A stretch of DNA of 7,646 bases. Source: Thermoproteota archaeon (GTDB lineage Archaea > Thermoproteota > Methanomethylicia > Methanomethylicales > Methanomethylicaceae). The notes below the pieces were generated by a model, which was not told where the DNA came from, did not search any database, and saw only the letters and a list, made by a program, of their open reading frames with translations. The stretch is from assembly GCA_030055545.1 (NCBI GenBank), contig JASFYK010000044.1, forward strand, positions 1 through 7,646, read 5' to 3'. The translations under genes were made by a program, and so were the position numbers. Shown here piece by piece: positions 6,366 through 7,646 of the stretch (position 1 is the first letter of the stretch; each line of letters opens with the position of its first letter).

Positions 6366-7330
6366 GATACGCGGTGGGACTGGACATAGGGGGGAGCTGG
6401 ATCAGGGGAGCCCTAGGGGACCAAAGCGGAAGGCTCTCGAGGAGATCCGTCCAAAGGGTGGTCCAAGGGAGCGGCGACCGGTTCGTCTCGCAGGCGATAG
6501 GCATCATCAAGGAAGTCTCCATTGGAGTTGCCAATGACGTAGAGGGCATAGGGGTCGGGGCGGCAGGGAGGATTGACATAAGGAGGGGATCGATTGAATT
6601 CTCTCCCCATGCCTCGCTCTCGAGCGTCCCGCTGAAGGATGCGATTGAGGCAGAGTTCAGTAAACCGGCAGTGGTCCTGAATGACTGTGTGGCAGCAGCC
6701 GTGGCGGAGGGCGTGGTCGGGGCAGGGAAGGGGATCGGGAACCTCGTCTATGTAGGTATAGGCACCGGGATCGGTGCAGGAATAATGGTTGACGGCAGGA
6801 TCCTGCTCGGGAAAGACGGGAATGCGCACGAGGTTGGTCACATGATCATAGATCTGGAGGGGAGGCTTGAATGCAACTGCGGGGGGAAGGGGCACTGGGA
6901 AGCCTACACTTCGGGAAGCGGCATCCCCAAGTATGCGAAATACCTGTCCAACGGCTTTTCTGGCGTGAGCAGTCTTGTTGATATCATTAAGGCAGGCGGC
7001 AAGGAGATCGAGGCAAAGGAGATCTTCACCGCGGCTTACGAAGGCGACCCGTTCGCTGAGTACGTGATCAATGAGGCCGCTGGGATCAATGCGAAGGCAT
7101 TCGCTAACATCGTGAATCTGTACGATCCAGAACTCATCACTGTCGGGGGAGGGCTTGCGCTGAAGAACCCTTCTTTGACGGTGCTTCCCATCGCAGAGAT
7201 GATACCTCATCTGTGCTTCAACGTGCCCCCCCGAGTAGCATTGACGCCCCTAGGAGAGGATGCCCCCCTCGTGGGGGCGGTGCTGTCCGCGTTTGATTCT
7301 GTCCGCTCAGAGCTGATCCCGCAGCTATGA
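6362..7330 (+). CDS. ROK-family sugar kinase, probable glucokinase
   Basis: The 322-aa product starts with the phosphate-1 motif VGLDIGGSWIRGAL (residues 5-18). The catalytic Asp108 lies in VVLNDCVAAAVAEG, the phosphate-2 loop is VGIGTGIGAGI (131-141), and the ROK sugar/zinc region is NAHEVGHM (154-161) followed by CNCGGKGHWEAYTSGSG (171-187). The adenosine motif is ITVGGGLAL (259-267). The size is normal for the family. It would phosphorylate glucose or a related hexose with ATP in the cytosol, feeding glucose released from glucan or trehalose into glycolysis; substrate choice (glucose, mannose, N-acetyl sugars) cannot be fixed by eye. The bacterial zinc motif CxCGxxGCxE has His178 in place of the third Cys, so zinc would be held by His160, Cys171, Cys173 and possibly His178. 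The ATG overlaps the GT4 stop as ATGA, so the two are probably translationally coupled. Confidence 0.93.
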   Translation: MRYAVGLDIGGSWIRGALGDQSGRLSRRSVQRVVQGSGDRFVSQAIGIIKEVSIGVANDVEGIGVGAAGRIDIRRGSIEFSPHASLSSVPLKDAIEAEFSKPAVVLNDCVAAAVAEGVVGAGKGIGNLVYVGIGTGIGAGIMVDGRILLGKDGNAHEVGHMIIDLEGRLECNCGGKGHWEAYTSGSGIPKYAKYLSNGFSGVSSLVDIIKAGGKEIEAKEIFTAAYEGDPFAEYVINEAAGINAKAFANIVNLYDPELITVGGGLALKNPSLTVLPIAEMIPHLCFNVPPRVALTPLGEDAPLVGAVLSAFDSVRSELIPQL

Positions 7331-7333
7331 TGA

Positions 7334-7646
7334 TCAGAAGAAGCCCCTGAGCGCAGGGGCGTAGTCCTCCGGAAACTCGGTCAGCCCCACCTCCCATGCG
7401 TACAGCTCGAGGAATGCCCTGTCACAGCCAATCCGCCTGGACCTGCCCATGATCCTCACATGCAGCCTGAATTTGTCGTCCATGGATCCGGGAGGGAGGG
7501 AGAAAACACCCATTGTGACCGACCTCAGGCCCATGTCCCAGTACCCTCTCAAGATCCTTGAGATGCCGTCTGCAAGCCCGAGAACGCATTCATCCGGGAG
7601 GTCGAGGAGCGAGGTGCCACCCTCATCGAAAACACCGATTGCCTCG
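7334..7646 (-). CDS. C-terminal end of an unidentified protein, 5' end outside the window
   Basis: The minus-strand frame is open from the window edge at 7646 to a TGA at 7334-7336 and shows 104 codons including the stop, so both the start and the N-terminal part lie to the right. The visible part contains LLDLPDECVLGLADGI, then LRSVTMGVFSLPPGSMDD, FRLHVRIMGRS, CDRAFLELYAWEVGLTE and FPEDYAPALRGFF at the end. The LHVRI strand followed by FLELYAWE recalls C-terminal parts of HIT/GalT-type nucleotidyltransferases (galactose-1-phosphate uridylyltransferase-like), which would suit a sugar locus, but this is a weak impression. An apparent TTG start at 7552 is not real, because coding-like sequence continues upstream of it. 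The gene converges on the ROK gene with 3 bases between stops. Frame coherence and absence of stops to the edge support a real gene. Confidence 0.7.
   Translation of the reverse strand, partial: EAIGVFDEGGTSLLDLPDECVLGLADGISRILRGYWDMGLRSVTMGVFSLPPGSMDDKFRLHVRIMGRSRRIGCDRAFLELYAWEVGLTEFPEDYAPALRGFF
7343..7360. repeat. Perfect 7-bp GC-rich inverted repeat at the convergent junction
   Basis: GCCCCTG and CAGGGGC are separated by AGCG, giving a hairpin of seven pairs, six of them G:C, with a four-base loop. It lies 12 bases after the ROK stop and inside the last codons of the minus-strand gene. On the minus strand it is followed by TTCTTC and then the stop. It could slow or end transcription from either side, but there is no good U-tract, archaeal terminators do not need a hairpin, and the C-terminal codons could produce it by chance. 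Confidence 0.3.

Noticed and set aside
6413..7210. A 265-codon open frame on the minus strand across the ROK gene
   Set aside because: It lies antisense to a gene with all ROK motifs. Its translation is low-complexity in style with many His, Arg and Pro and no recognisable motif; such frames are common opposite GC-rich codon positions.
7262..7278. Hairpin GCCCCC-CTCGT-GGGGGC near the end of the ROK gene
   Set aside because: It lies within conserved ROK codons about 50 bases before the stop and has no U-tract. Gly/Pro/Ala/Val codons in GC-rich DNA explain it.
1..7646. tRNA, rRNA, CRISPR array, insertion sequence or phage genes
   Set aside because: Almost every base is accounted for by coherent metabolic genes. 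I saw no regular repeat-spacer pattern, transposase motif or cloverleaf, though reading by eye cannot exclude very short RNAs.

Overview
The window is dense coding DNA, apparently from an archaeon and probably a thermophilic one. The reasons are heavy use of AGG/AGA for Arg and ATA for Ile at moderately high GC, very short intergenic gaps, a small winged-helix gene that looks leaderless behind a TATA-like element, and an archaeal-style ROK kinase. This placement is an inference; no rRNA or lineage marker is present, and some thermophilic bacteria share the codon habits.

Layout, plus strand: (1) positions 1-2340 hold the 3' part of a trehalose synthase-maltokinase fusion gene whose beginning lies left of the window; (2) about 2358-4331 is a 1,4-alpha-glucan branching enzyme (glgB); (3) 4355-4597 is an 80-aa winged-helix-like protein; (4) 4612-5199 is a 195-aa protein equal to only the N-terminal Rossmann half of a GT-B glycosyltransferase; (5) 5205-6365 (perhaps 5196-6365) is a complete GT4-type glycosyltransferase that resembles gene 4 in its first half; (6) 6362-7330 is a ROK-family sugar kinase. 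On the minus strand, 7334-7646 is the C-terminal end of an unidentified gene that converges on the ROK gene with 3 bases between the stops. No stretch over 300 bases lacks a gene. I found no tRNA, rRNA, CRISPR array, insertion sequence or other mobile element.

The plus-strand genes read as an alpha-glucan/trehalose module. TreS interconverts maltose and trehalose, maltokinase makes maltose 1-phosphate, the GT4 enzyme probably moves glucose from a nucleotide sugar (glycogen synthase-like or GlgM-like), GlgB adds alpha-1,6 branches, and the ROK kinase phosphorylates free glucose or a related sugar. TreS-Mak next to GlgB is the usual company of the GlgE pathway, but no GlgE is visible here. Genes 3-6 may form a sub-operon started by a promoter at the end of glgB, with overlapping or nearly touching stops and starts.

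The most unusual item is gene 4: a free-standing N-terminal GT-B domain, ending at the domain boundary, with a Tyr where its intact neighbour has the conserved His, encoded directly ahead of that complete paralogue. It could be an inactive partner or regulator of the neighbouring enzyme, or a relic of a duplication.
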